From: Clostridia bacterium
GTDB taxonomy: Bacteria > Bacillota > Clostridia > Christensenellales > Borkfalkiaceae
Length of the DNA: 64,000 nucleotides
Assembly (NCBI GenBank): GCA_017468085.1
Contig: JAFUJR010000030.1
Coordinates: forward strand, 62,001-126,000
Reading direction: 5' to 3'
Position 1 is the first letter of the stretch. Each line of letters opens with the position of its first letter. Under the pieces are notes generated by a model. That model saw nothing but the letters and a program-made list of their open reading frames with translations, had not been told where the DNA came from and did not search any database. A program made the translations under genes and the position numbers. Shown piece by piece: positions 50,715 to 59,669 of the stretch.

Positions 50715-52145
50715 TTAGTAAGCGCGCGCGTATACGATAACGTGCTCTGCCTTTTCGCCGCAAACCGCGCATTTTTCCGCCGTTTCGCCCTCTGCAAAAA
50801 CGCGAGCCGTCGCAGCCGTCTCTTCCTTGATTTTATCTTCGCACGCTCTGCAACCGCACCAACCTGCTTTTACAAAGTTGCCTGCCTCGACGCCTGCAAG
50901 AATACCCTGCATATCGTCCGCGTAGACGATACGGCTATCACGACGAGCGCGCGCCGCGCTAAGCAAATCGCCCTGCACCTGCGCAAGCAAGCTCTTGACA
51001 CTTTCCGCCGCGTTTTCCAAAGGCATTTCAATTTTTTCAAAGGTATCACGGCGAGCGCAAAGCATTTTTCCGTTTTCGATATCGCGAGGACCGAGCTCGA
51101 TACGCACGGGCACGCCCTTCATTTCCCACTCGTTAAACTTCCAGCCGGGACTGTTGTCCGTCGCGTCCAAAACGACGCGAACGCCTGCTTTTTCAAGCTC
51201 TGCTTTGAGTTCTTCGCACTTTTCGATAACGCCGCCCTTGCGCGCCGCAATGGGTACGATAACGACCTGCGTAGGCGCAACGACGGGCGGAAGCACCAAG
51301 CCGCGCTCGTCGCCGTGGGTCATAATGATTGCACCGATAAGACGGGTGGAAACGCCGAACGAGGTGGTGTACGCGTTTTGCAAACCGCCCTCTTGCCCTT
51401 GATATTCAAGGTTGAAAGCCTTTGCAAAGTTTTGACCCATGTAATGGGAAGTCCCCGACTGCAAGCTCTTGCCGTCCTTCATCATCGCTTCCATCGTGTA
51501 AGTAGCCACTGCGCCTGCAAAGCGTTCTTTTTCCGTCTTTCTGCCCGTCAATACGGGGATTGCAAGGCAATTTTCCATAAATTCTTGATAAACGCCAAGC
51601 ATCGTCAAGGCAAATTCTTCCGCCTCTTTGTCACTGACGTGCGCCGTGTGCCCCTCGTGCCACAAAAATTCGCTGGTACGAAGGAAAGGACGGGTGGTTT
51701 TTTCCCAACGCATTACGTTACACCACTGGTTGACTTTCAAAGGCAAATCACGGTAAGATTGCACCCACTTCGCCATCATCGTGCCGATGATCGTTTCGGA
51801 CGTGGGACGGATCGCGAGGGGCTCGGAAAGTTCTTCTCCGCCTGCATGCGTAACCACCGCAACCTCGGGAGCAAAACCCTCTACGTGCTCTGCCTCCTTA
51901 GTGAAATAGCTCATGGGGATAAGCAGGGGGAAATATGCGTTTTGCACGCCGTTTTGCTTAAAGCGTGCGTCTAATTCCTTTTGGATATTTTCCCAAATTG
52001 CATAACCGTAGGGACGGATGACCATCGTGCCTTTTACGGGACCGTAATCGACGAGCTTCGTCTTTAAAACGACGTCCGTATACCACTGCGGAAAGTCCGC
52101 GTTGATGTCTGCAATCTGTTCTACGAATTGAGTTTCTTTTGCCAT
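50715..52145 (-). CDS. proS: Prolyl-tRNA synthetase (short archaeal/eukaryotic-like type)
   Basis: 476 aa class II synthetase. Motif 2: NQWCNVMRWEKTTRPFLRTSEFLWHEGHTAH; motif 3 region SHYMGQNFAKAF...GVSTRLIGAIIMTHGDERGLVLPP. An anticodon-binding domain and a C-terminal zinc-like domain (CRACEDKIKEE...EKCAVCGEKAEHVIVYARAY) follow. No INS editing domain, so this is the ProS type 3 found in some Clostridia. Confidence 0.95.
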   Translation of the reverse strand: MAKETQFVEQIADINADFPQWYTDVVLKTKLVDYGPVKGTMVIRPYGYAIWENIQKELDARFKQNGVQNAYFPLLIPMSYFTKEAEHVEGFAPEVAVVTHAGGEELSEPLAIRPTSETIIGTMMAKWVQSYRDLPLKVNQWCNVMRWEKTTRPFLRTSEFLWHEGHTAHVSDKEAEEFALTMLGVYQEFMENCLAIPVLTGRKTEKERFAGAVATYTMEAMMKDGKSLQSGTSHYMGQNFAKAFNLEYQGQEGGLQNAYTTSFGVSTRLIGAIIMTHGDERGLVLPPVVAPTQVVIVPIAARKGGVIEKCEELKAELEKAGVRVVLDATDNSPGWKFNEWEMKGVPVRIELGPRDIENGKMLCARRDTFEKIEMPLENAAESVKSLLAQVQGDLLSAARARRDSRIVYADDMQGILAGVEAGNFVKAGWCGCRACEDKIKEETAATARVFAEGETAEKCAVCGEKAEHVIVYARAY

Positions 52146-52172
52146 GATAACCTCTAAAAATCTCTTATTTCC

Positions 52173-52709
52173 TTATTTTTTACTCGTGAAAATGTCTTTA
52201 TATGCCGAAATGCATTTATTAATGATTTCCATCGCTTCGTCGCGATGACAAATTTCCTTCACCGTCGTTTTCTTGTGTTCCAACGTTTTGTAAACCTCGA
52301 AGAAATGCATCATTTCCTCATAGACGTGCTTGGGCAGCTCGTGAATGTCGTAATAATTGTTGTAGGTAGGGTCGCCGAAAGGAATGGCAATGATCTTTTC
52401 ATCCAACGAGCCGCCGTCTATCATTTTGATAACGCCAATGGGGTAGCACCGAACGAGGGTACAAGGATAAATCGCTTCGTTACAGAGCACCAAAACGTCC
52501 AAGGGGTCGCCGTCGTCCGCGAACGTTCTGGGGATAAAACCGTAGTTTGCAGGATAAACCGTGGACGTGTAGAGCACGCGGTCAAGTTTCAAAAGCCCCG
52601 TGTCCTTGTCTAACTCATATTTTGCTTTACAGCCTTTTGGAATTTCAATGAATACTTCAAAACTTTTCGCCGTGATCCTCTTCGAATCGATATCGTGCCA
52701 AATATTCAT
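52173..52709 (-). CDS. ppa: Inorganic pyrophosphatase (family I)
   Basis: Hydrolyses PPi. 178 aa from MNIWHDIDS, where GGAGG lies 7 nt upstream; the ATG two codons earlier is too close to it. Motifs: FEVFIEIPKGCKAKYELDKDTGLLKLDRVLYTSTVYPANYGFIPRTFADDGDPLDVLVL (the D-x2-D-x4-D metal block DDGDPLD). Similar to the Clostridial variant with an extended C-terminus. Confidence 0.95.
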   Translation of the reverse strand: MNIWHDIDSKRITAKSFEVFIEIPKGCKAKYELDKDTGLLKLDRVLYTSTVYPANYGFIPRTFADDGDPLDVLVLCNEAIYPCTLVRCYPIGVIKMIDGGSLDEKIIAIPFGDPTYNNYYDIHELPKHVYEEMMHFFEVYKTLEHKKTTVKEICHRDEAMEIINKCISAYKDIFTSKK

Positions 52710-53032
52710 CTTCATACCTCCACAATTTCTTTTGCAATATTTTAACACATTTTTGCCCGCAATGCAACCTCTAAACACGCCTTTTTATATTTTTTCTTAC
52801 GAAAAATTATCGCAAAACACGTTCATCTCGTACCTGCCCCTATGTTTTTACAAAATTTTTAACACAAAAGACGGGATTACTCGCTTCGCTCGTAGTGTCG
52901 TTGCTCGACACCCGTCGTTGTATTTCGTATTTCCACATTATCCGCAACTCGCACGTAAGGAGCTTGCGACGGAATAGCGAGCCTGCGAGCGTCAGTCGTG
53001 GTAATCCACGAGTTCTCACGAGTCTGTAACGC
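52710..53032. other. Gene-free region with dispersed motif and small inverted repeats
   Basis: No gene seen. Includes a motif copy (52822) and several short inverted repeats: GTGTCG-TTGCT-CGACAC near 52900, CGTGG-TAAT-CCACG near 53000. The 52870-53020 part is rich in CGCTCG/GCGAGC and may be a degraded interspersed repeat. Confidence 0.5.
52822..52838 (-). repeat. Dispersed 17-bp motif, copy 17
   Basis: Top strand TTCATCTCGTACCTGCC; the second half matches, with two or three changes in the first. Intergenic. Confidence 0.55.
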
Positions 53033-53066
53033 CAAAAAAGGCCACCGACAAGCGGTGGTCTTTTTT
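53033..53066 (-). terminator. Terminator after tRNA-Ser
   Basis: ACCACCG-CTTGT-CGGTGG stem with T-runs on both sides. On the minus strand it directly follows the tRNA CCA end. Confidence 0.8.
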
Positions 53067-53157
53067 GGCGCAGAAGACGAGATTCGAACTCGTGCTACGG
53101 TTTTCCCATACTACTCCCTTAGCAGGGGAGCCCCTTGAGCCTCTTGGGTACTTCTGC
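53066..53157 (-). tRNA. tRNA-Ser (anticodon GCU)
   Basis: Minus strand. The acceptor stem GCAGAAG pairs with CTTCTGC, followed by a G discriminator and an encoded CCA. The anticodon arm CTCCC-CTGCTAA-GGGAG has anticodon GCU (53121-53123). A long variable arm (TAGTATGGGAAAACCGTAGC) is class II, as in tRNA-Ser. The T-loop GTTCGAATC is intact. Confidence 0.95.
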
Positions 53158-53182
53158 ATGGCTCATATTCAAAAGCTATAAT

Positions 53183-53211
53183 ACTATATCATATTTTTTA
53201 ATGCTTGTCAA
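53183..53211 (-). promoter_or_regulatory. Promoter of tRNA-Ser
   Basis: Minus strand TTGACA (53206-53211), 17-nt spacer, TATAGT (53183-53188); about 25 nt upstream of the mature tRNA. Confidence 0.75.
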
Positions 53212-53304
53212 AGATTTTTACCGCCAAAAAAGAAAATTTTTAAGGAATTTTTGTCAAACGCTATGCGGAAATGAATTTTCTTATAAGAAAACATTCCCAA
53301 ATAC

Positions 53305-53334
53305 TTGACCTTTTTACATGAAATGCGTTATAAT
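53305..53334 (+). promoter_or_regulatory. Promoter of nagB
   Basis: TTGACC (53305-53310), 18-nt spacer, TATAAT (53329-53334). It is 40 nt upstream of the nagB ATG. Confidence 0.75.
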
Positions 53335-53373
53335 AATTATTGTTAAAAAATATATTTTACCGAGGTGTAAAAA

Positions 53374-54096
53374 ATGAAAGTTATTATTGTGGAAAATTAC
53401 GACGAAATGAGCAAAAAAGCGGCGGACATTATGATTGACCTCGTCAAAAATAATCCCAACGCCGTGCTTGGTTTGGCAACGGGCTCCAGCCCTATCGGTA
53501 TGTATAAATATATGGCGCAAGACTGCCAAAACGGCGGCGCAAGCTATAAAAACGTTTCCACCGTCAACCTCGACGAATACGTAGGCTTGACTGCGGACCA
53601 CGACCAAAGCTATGCGTACTTTATGCGCACCAATCTTTTCAACCATATCGACATCGACCAAAAGAACACCAACCTGCCCTGCGGCAGTGCGCCCGACGCG
53701 CAGAACGAGTGCGACAGATACAACGCGCTCCTTGAAACGATGAAACAAGACGTACAGGTTTTAGGGCTCGGCTCGAACGGCCACATCGGTTTCAACGAAC
53801 CGAACACCCCGTTTGATTCCGTAACCCACCTTGTTGACCTTACGGAAAACACCATCAAGGACAACTCTCGTCTCTTTAACTCCATTGACGAAGTACCCCG
53901 TCAAGCCCTTTCGATGGGTATCAAAAATATCATGCAGGCAAAGTCCATTCTCATGGTCGTTTCGGGCAAAAATAAAGCCGAGGCTGTACGCGGCATGGTC
54001 AAGGGAGAAGTTACCCCTGCCCTCCCCGCTTCCGTGCTTCAGCTTCACCCTTTCGTTACCGTCATTTGCGATAAGGACGCGGCAAGCCTGCTTTGA
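53374..54096 (+). CDS. nagB: Glucosamine-6-phosphate deaminase
   Basis: Converts glucosamine 6-phosphate to fructose 6-phosphate and ammonia, using amino sugars from cell-wall turnover. 240 aa. Motifs: LGLATGSSPIGMYKYM, TVNLDEYVGL (catalytic Asp), GLGSNGHIGFNEPNTPFDS (His/Glu relay) and GMVKGEVTPALPASVLQLHP. Start with GAGGTG site. Single-gene unit with its own promoter and terminator. Confidence 0.97.
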   Translation: MKVIIVENYDEMSKKAADIMIDLVKNNPNAVLGLATGSSPIGMYKYMAQDCQNGGASYKNVSTVNLDEYVGLTADHDQSYAYFMRTNLFNHIDIDQKNTNLPCGSAPDAQNECDRYNALLETMKQDVQVLGLGSNGHIGFNEPNTPFDSVTHLVDLTENTIKDNSRLFNSIDEVPRQALSMGIKNIMQAKSILMVVSGKNKAEAVRGMVKGEVTPALPASVLQLHPFVTVICDKDAASLL

Positions 54097-54143
54097 TAAG
54101 CGCGCCAACAACTTAATTAAGTATGCTAAACAAAAATAATTTA

Positions 54144-54174
54144 CCGCGGCAAACAAAAAACGCCGCGGTTTTTT
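54144..54174 (+). terminator. Terminator of nagB
   Basis: CCGCGGC and GCCGCGG stem, 11-nt A-rich loop, followed by TTTTTT. Confidence 0.85.
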
Positions 54175-54241
54175 GTGTTGATTTGATGAAATTTTCCTAC
54201 ATTATAAAATTATATGTGGATTTTTTTATAAAACGATTGAT

Positions 54242-54271
54242 TTTACAGAAAATTTATGCTAAAATTATAAT
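54242..54271 (+). promoter_or_regulatory. Promoter of the plus-strand lipoprotein genes
   Basis: TTTACA (54242-54247), 18-nt spacer, TATAAT (54266-54271). The 54360 gene begins about 80 nt later after a GGAGG site. Confidence 0.6.
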
Positions 54272-54359
54272 GTAGTATTATGGGAAATTATTCCCTGCAA
54301 AAATTGCGATAAATCAGAAATAAAAGTGATAAATCAGACGATTTTTCTTGGAGGTAATT

Positions 54360-54767
54360 ATGAAATTCTTTAAAAAATTAGCTATCGCTTGCCTTACCCT
54401 TACCATGTTTGCAGGTCTTGCGACTTTCGCGGCTTGCGGCGGCGAAAACGGAACAGACAACAGCCCTTCCGATACGGCAAGCCAGCCCGCGCAAACGGAA
54501 GGCTTTAAATTTAAAATTGTAAAGGCGGACAACACCCCCGCCGTTGGCTACGTAGTACAGCTTTGCAAACAAACCTGCGTTTTCAGCGACCCCGCAGACG
54601 AGAACGGCGAAATCACTTTTGGCGGCGGCGAAGGCGAGGTTGCGTATGAAATTCACGTATTTACCGCCCTCCCTCAAAACGGCGGTACGTCAGTTGAATT
54701 TACGGGCGAAACCCACACCCCTGCCGAATATAGCGACGACGTTATCCTTTTGACCCTTAAAAACTAA
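54360..54767 (+). CDS. Small lipoprotein with a single beta-sandwich (transthyretin-like) domain
   Basis: 135 aa. Signal peptide with lipobox TFAAC (Cys about 26), a Ser/Thr/Gln-rich spacer, then one domain (FKFKIVKADNTPAVGYVVQLCKQTCVFSDPADENGEITFGG...) of the kind that resembles the N-terminal domain of the next protein. Two Cys in VQLCKQTC could form a disulfide. Surface exposed; function unknown. First of three consecutive lipoproteins. Confidence 0.8.
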   Translation: MKFFKKLAIACLTLTMFAGLATFAACGGENGTDNSPSDTASQPAQTEGFKFKIVKADNTPAVGYVVQLCKQTCVFSDPADENGEITFGGGEGEVAYEIHVFTALPQNGGTSVEFTGETHTPAEYSDDVILLTLKN

Positions 54768-54808
54768 TCCCCCGCTCTGCATAGCGCAGACGCAAAACGG
54801 AGAATTCT

Positions 54809-57733
54809 ATGAAATTATTTAAAAAACTCGCAATCCTCGCCACGGCATTTCTTTTAAGCTTGGGCTTGGGAGTCGTCGCGGCTTGCGATAACGACCAAAA
54901 CGGTACGTCAAGCGACGTTTCGGGCAGCACGGACAGCACCGCTCCCGACGGCAGTTCCGATACGGAAAGCCCTACGGAGTACGTTTACCGCGTAAAGGTG
55001 CGTAACGCGGGCGGCTACGGTTTTAAAAACGTAACCGTCAACCTTTTGGACGGCGACGAAATCATCGCCACGGAAACCACGCACGACACGGGCTACGCCT
55101 ATTTTAACGGGGTAGAGGTGGGCAACTACGAAGTGCAGATCGAAGGACAGCCCAACGGTTATGCTACGCAAGAGGACGCGCACACCATCGCGCTTGCGGG
55201 TACGGACGTAGATTTTATCATCACCCCCACGGGCATTTTAGACGGCGAAGCGCCGAGCGGCACTCGCTATAAGCTCGGCGACGTAATGTACGACTTTACC
55301 GCAACGACGGTGGAAGAAGAAAAGTTTACTCTGTCTAAAATTTTAGAGGAAAAGCAGCTTGTCGTCATCAACTTTTGGGCGACGTGGTGCGGACCTTGTC
55401 AAGCAGAATTCCCTGCAATGAGCAACGCCCTCATTACCTACGGCGACCTCGTGGATTGCATTGCCGTCAGTACGACGGACTCAAAAAATCAAATCACCTC
55501 CGACAGTATTTTTACGAGCAACAAGCACGCCATCAATTTCGGCGCGGCGGGCGCGGGTGGATTGCAAACCTTGTTTGGCGCAGGCGCAGTCGTTCCGCAA
55601 ACGATTATGATTGACCGTTACGGCGTGGTCGTATTCTCGCACAGCGGTTCGATGACGGAAACGCGCGATTGGACGGTGCGTTTTGATAAATTTCTCGGCG
55701 AGGATTACGAGCCTTACGTTTGGGCAAATTCCGAAACCGTGGAAGGCGGCGACGGAAGCGAGGACGGCGGCACGAATTTGGTAGAGCCCAACGTCGACGC
55801 GCCCAAGCTCGAACATATTTCCGAATATTTCAACCCTACGGGCGGATTCCCCTTCCGTTGGCAAAAAGCGGGCGCCGTGGACGGCGATAAGGACTACGAT
55901 AAATATAATTGGCCTTGGTTGCCCGACGAAGAGGTTTATCAAGCGCCCACGGGCGAAACGGACGAAGAGGGCAACCCCATCACGGAAACGGCTACCCGTA
56001 AATTTATCCGTCCTGCTAACCGCTACGTACACGGCTCTTACGCCGTTTTGTACACCGAATACACCCCTACGGCGGCAGGTGAAACGCTTACCTTTGATTA
56101 TAAGCTGGGCACGGATGAGTACGACGTCCTCTACGTTATCGTAGACGGTATGCCCGTCAAGCAAATTTCCGGCGACAGATTGAGCTGGCAAACCTGCTAC
56201 GCTTACGTATTTGAAGAATACGAGGTGGACAAATCGCACGAAATCGTATTCATTTACCAAAAGGACGGCGAAACGACGGTCCACGAAGACGTCGTGCAGC
56301 TTTCTAATCTGCGCGTTATCAACCAAAACGAAATCCCTGCCGACGCAGGCGACAACGCGCACGTATTCCGTAACGCGGCAACCGTGCTTGCAGAAGGCGA
56401 GGACGCGAAAAAAGCGCAATACCTGTACTACGTGGACGTTGCGTTTAACGAAAAGGACACCTACTATCACGTTGATACGAACGGCAACGGCGTGGGCGAG
56501 GACGACGAGCCTATTCTGTTTGCAAACCTCCTGTTTACCTCCCCTTGGCACGATTCGTTAAGCGCGTGGTTACTTGCTTATTATAACTACTTCATCATCG
56601 AGGGCGCGAACTTCGCCTCCGTCGTAGAAGACTTTGCTTGGGAGGCAAATCAACCTACGGATATGTACGGTTACACGCCCGTTACAAAAGAGCTTCGAGA
56701 AGTTTTAGAGCTGATGACGGAATACGCAACCCCGCCCCAAGATTATCCTAAAAATTGGTCGGGCTCCCACCACGAAAAAGAATGGTTAGAGCTTTGCGTT
56801 TATTATCAGCATTACGGCGAAGAACCCTACGCCGATCCTATGAAAGGCATCACCTTCACCGCGGCAATCGAGTTAAAGGAAAGCACGGACGGAGAAAAGG
56901 TCGCAAACAAAATCGACGTCCCCTACTCCATCAATCCTCGCGGCTTTAAATACAAATTTACCGCGCCCGCGTCAGGCATTTACCGCGTTTATTCCGAAGG
57001 CACGTCCGACCCTTACGTATTTGTTTTTAATGATAAGCAAGAATTTATCAAAGACTACAACGATAAGCTGTTTATCGATTCTTGGGTGGAGGACGGCGAG
57101 GAAAAATTTGATTTCAACTTCGATTTCCGCATGGAAATGCAAGCAGGCGAAACGTGGTATTTCCTCTGCGCAAACTATTCCCCCGAGGATTTGACGGATT
57201 ATAACGTATTCGTCGAATACACGGGCACGGAATACTCCTACCTTACAAGCGCGGCGTCTTATTGGTCGCAAAACCTCACGACGGGCAAGCTGTTCATCGG
57301 CGACGCCATCGATTACGAATATTCCGACCCCGAACAAGGCGGCGACGGGTATTTCCATAAGGTAAACGAGGACGGCTCGCTCGGCAGCGTTATCTATTTG
57401 AGCATGAACCTGCCCACATACCTTTACAACACCGATTTCCATTCCGTTCTCGAAGCCTGGAAACTTCGCGATAAGGACGGCAATTGGATCGTCGGCGAGT
57501 GGGAAGGTAACGAATCGGAAAGACCTTTCTATTTCAACGGCACCGATTACACCCAAACCCTGTATTATTATTGGTTGTCGTCCATGCAAAACGAGGGCGA
57601 ATTGAACGGATTTGTTGCCGTCGATAAAGAGCTCTACGATATTTTAAAATACCTGAAAGAGCCGAACGACCCCGACAATACTTGGCTGATGATGTGCTAT
57701 TACGTCGAAACCATCACCTGCGAAAACGCATAA
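54809..57733 (+). CDS. Large lipoprotein with thioredoxin (TlpA-like) domain and repeated surface modules
   Basis: 974 aa. The lipobox is VVAAC (Cys about 26), followed by a Ser/Thr/Asp linker. An N-terminal beta-sandwich (YRVKVRNAGGYGFKNVTVNLLDGD) is at 52-140. A TlpA-like thioredoxin domain is at about 150-300 with WCGPC (Cys194 and Cys197), VINFWATW and VVPQTIMIDRYG. The rest is unusual. A beta-rich domain (about 340-515) holds HGSYAVLYTEYTPTAAGETLTFDYKL. Two copies of a helical module end in WLELCVYYQHYG and WLMMCYYVETITC. A pre-peptidase-like beta domain lies between them. Likely an outer-face redox protein. Confidence 0.8.
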   Translation: MKLFKKLAILATAFLLSLGLGVVAACDNDQNGTSSDVSGSTDSTAPDGSSDTESPTEYVYRVKVRNAGGYGFKNVTVNLLDGDEIIATETTHDTGYAYFNGVEVGNYEVQIEGQPNGYATQEDAHTIALAGTDVDFIITPTGILDGEAPSGTRYKLGDVMYDFTATTVEEEKFTLSKILEEKQLVVINFWATWCGPCQAEFPAMSNALITYGDLVDCIAVSTTDSKNQITSDSIFTSNKHAINFGAAGAGGLQTLFGAGAVVPQTIMIDRYGVVVFSHSGSMTETRDWTVRFDKFLGEDYEPYVWANSETVEGGDGSEDGGTNLVEPNVDAPKLEHISEYFNPTGGFPFRWQKAGAVDGDKDYDKYNWPWLPDEEVYQAPTGETDEEGNPITETATRKFIRPANRYVHGSYAVLYTEYTPTAAGETLTFDYKLGTDEYDVLYVIVDGMPVKQISGDRLSWQTCYAYVFEEYEVDKSHEIVFIYQKDGETTVHEDVVQLSNLRVINQNEIPADAGDNAHVFRNAATVLAEGEDAKKAQYLYYVDVAFNEKDTYYHVDTNGNGVGEDDEPILFANLLFTSPWHDSLSAWLLAYYNYFIIEGANFASVVEDFAWEANQPTDMYGYTPVTKELREVLELMTEYATPPQDYPKNWSGSHHEKEWLELCVYYQHYGEEPYADPMKGITFTAAIELKESTDGEKVANKIDVPYSINPRGFKYKFTAPASGIYRVYSEGTSDPYVFVFNDKQEFIKDYNDKLFIDSWVEDGEEKFDFNFDFRMEMQAGETWYFLCANYSPEDLTDYNVFVEYTGTEYSYLTSAASYWSQNLTTGKLFIGDAIDYEYSDPEQGGDGYFHKVNEDGSLGSVIYLSMNLPTYLYNTDFHSVLEAWKLRDKDGNWIVGEWEGNESERPFYFNGTDYTQTLYYYWLSSMQNEGELNGFVAVDKELYDILKYLKEPNDPDNTWLMMCYYVETITCENA

Positions 57734-57785
57734 ATCCCTTTCCGCCGTTCCTGCGGCGGGGGATAAACGATACGGAGTATACCTT

Positions 57786-59585
57786 ATGTTAAATTGGAAA
57801 AAAGTGATACAGCTCACCCTCGCATTCTTGTGCGTGGGGACAACCGCTCTTGCGATTGCGTGCGACAACGAAACGCCCGCAAACAGCGACCTTTCCTCCA
57901 CTACGGAAAGCGGATTGGATACGGAAAGCGACACGAACGGTAGCGACAGCAACGATACGGGAAGTGGCGGCGACAGCAGCGACACGAACAGCGGCGGCGA
58001 AGATATAGACGCCCCCTGCGAACACGTTTGGACGGCTGGCGGCATTTACGAATCCCCCTCCTGCACCAACGCGGGCAAACGCCTCTACGTATGTGAATTA
58101 GACCCCGACCACACCGAGCTGCGCGAAATCGGTTTTACACACGAATGGAGCGAGTGGACGTTCAGCGTAGAACCTACCTGTACGGAAGGGGGCGAAAAGA
58201 TACGCCATTGCTTACATTGCGAGGACGTAACGGAAACCGCGCCCGTTGCCGCATGGGGGCACAAACTGGACAACGGCATTTGCGAACGTTGCGAATACGG
58301 TCCCGTCTACCCCGAAGCGCCCGATAAAATCAATTACAGAAAACCCACCGCAAGCACGCCCGATATGGGCATTGACCCTTACGTCCGTTTCTCTCTCAAC
58401 GAGGGCTATTACGAATTCACGATTGGCAAAGAAGGAGTGCTTTGGGTGGACTGTAAAGTACCGAGCGCAGGACAGTACGCCTTATATTCCACCAACACGC
58501 CCACGGGCGTAACGGCGAAGAATCACGGCTCCAACACCTTCTTCATCAACGAAGCGGACGGCGTTGCGGCGCGTTCCCTGCCCGACGGAAATTTCTATGC
58601 GTCTATCAACGTTTCCGACGAGTTCTGGCACGACAGTTTCTGCCAAATTTTCGCATTCCGCGGCGCACCCGACACGGTTGTCCAAGTCCGTTTCGTCCGT
58701 ATTGACGAGGCGCAACAAGGCGTAAAATACGCAACGGAAACCGTTTATCCCCGTCAAATTGGCGAAAAAGCGAAAGACAGCGTAAGCGGTATGCAAATTA
58801 CCGTCGTCCCCTATACTTCCAAATATTATTATGACGAAACGAGCGGCTATTACCGCATGGGCACGTCTGCCGACCCCGGCGAGATCATTTACGTGGCAAT
58901 CACGAAAAAGGCAACGCGCATCAACGATTCGCTCGCTTTTGCCGATTTGGCGACCTTGGGCGTAGGCTACGCTTTGCACCACCACGACGATATCGACGGC
59001 ACGAAAGTATACAGAGATTACGCTTGGTTTTTGTGCAATTACGGCGGCGTAGGTAAAACGTCGGAAACGGGCAGAGATTTCATTCCCAACGAGGGGGACG
59101 AGAACGCGCTCTGCTACGAAAATTACGTCAACAACGACGGCGTATATCCCGTTACGCCCGAGCTTAAAGAGTTTCTTGAACTTTACGTTTCTTTGAATAC
59201 GCCCGTTACCCTGCAAGGGGAAACAAACCCCGCCGTTTTAGCGAACGCTTGGTTAGCGGCTTGTTATTATTACAAGGGTGTGCCTATGGGCGAACAGAGC
59301 AATCCCATCCCCGCAACCCCTTCCACATTTCAAGTAACGACAAGAGAACAGCAGTATACCTACTATGCGATATTCGCAGACGCGGAAGCCACGGAAACGC
59401 GCACCTATACTGCGACCATCACCGACGAAAATGCATTCGTTTACTTCGAGGACAAATCGTATAAAGGCGCTCAAACCTTTACCTTTACCCTCGATCCGAA
59501 CGAAAAAATCGTCTTTTACGTAGGGGCGCTCGATTATACGAGCATCAGCTTCACCATTACGGTTACGGAAAATAACGAAGCGTAA
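57786..59585 (+). CDS. Lipoprotein with Cys/His-rich repeats and the same surface module
   Basis: 599 aa. Lipobox LAIAC (Cys about 26) and a Gly/Ser/Asp linker to residue 76. Then a Cys/His-rich segment of three repeats, HVWTAGGIYESPSCTNAGK..C, HEWSEWTFSVEPTCTEGGEKIRHCLHC and HKLDNGICERCEYG, of a type seen in Clostridial surface proteins. A beta domain follows, then the module also found in the 974-aa neighbour (YPVTPELKEFLELYVSLNTPV...AWLAACYYYKG). A C-terminal beta domain (QQYTYYAIFADAEATETRTYTATI) ends it. Function unknown. Confidence 0.78.
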   Translation: MLNWKKVIQLTLAFLCVGTTALAIACDNETPANSDLSSTTESGLDTESDTNGSDSNDTGSGGDSSDTNSGGEDIDAPCEHVWTAGGIYESPSCTNAGKRLYVCELDPDHTELREIGFTHEWSEWTFSVEPTCTEGGEKIRHCLHCEDVTETAPVAAWGHKLDNGICERCEYGPVYPEAPDKINYRKPTASTPDMGIDPYVRFSLNEGYYEFTIGKEGVLWVDCKVPSAGQYALYSTNTPTGVTAKNHGSNTFFINEADGVAARSLPDGNFYASINVSDEFWHDSFCQIFAFRGAPDTVVQVRFVRIDEAQQGVKYATETVYPRQIGEKAKDSVSGMQITVVPYTSKYYYDETSGYYRMGTSADPGEIIYVAITKKATRINDSLAFADLATLGVGYALHHHDDIDGTKVYRDYAWFLCNYGGVGKTSETGRDFIPNEGDENALCYENYVNNDGVYPVTPELKEFLELYVSLNTPVTLQGETNPAVLANAWLAACYYYKGVPMGEQSNPIPATPSTFQVTTREQQYTYYAIFADAEATETRTYTATITDENAFVYFEDKSYKGAQTFTFTLDPNEKIVFYVGALDYTSISFTITVTENNEA

Positions 59586-59605
59586 AAATTAGGCGTAAAA
59601 TAAAA

Positions 59606-59622
59606 TTCAACGCGCACCTGCC
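59606..59622 (-). repeat. Dispersed 17-bp motif, copy 18
   Basis: Top strand TTCAACGCGCACCTGCC, same 17-mer as copy 3. It forms the left arm of the following terminator. Confidence 0.65.
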
Positions 59623-59643
59623 TATGGCAAGTGCGCGTTTTTC
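59609..59643 (+). terminator. Terminator of the lipoprotein genes
   Basis: AACGCGCAC and GTGCGCGTT form a 9-bp stem; TGCC-TAT-GGCA inside it can pair too. A T-rich run follows. It lies 24 nt after the 599-aa stop codon. Confidence 0.8.
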
Positions 59644-59669
59644 TTGTTTTTTAAGTTATAAAAAAGGAG

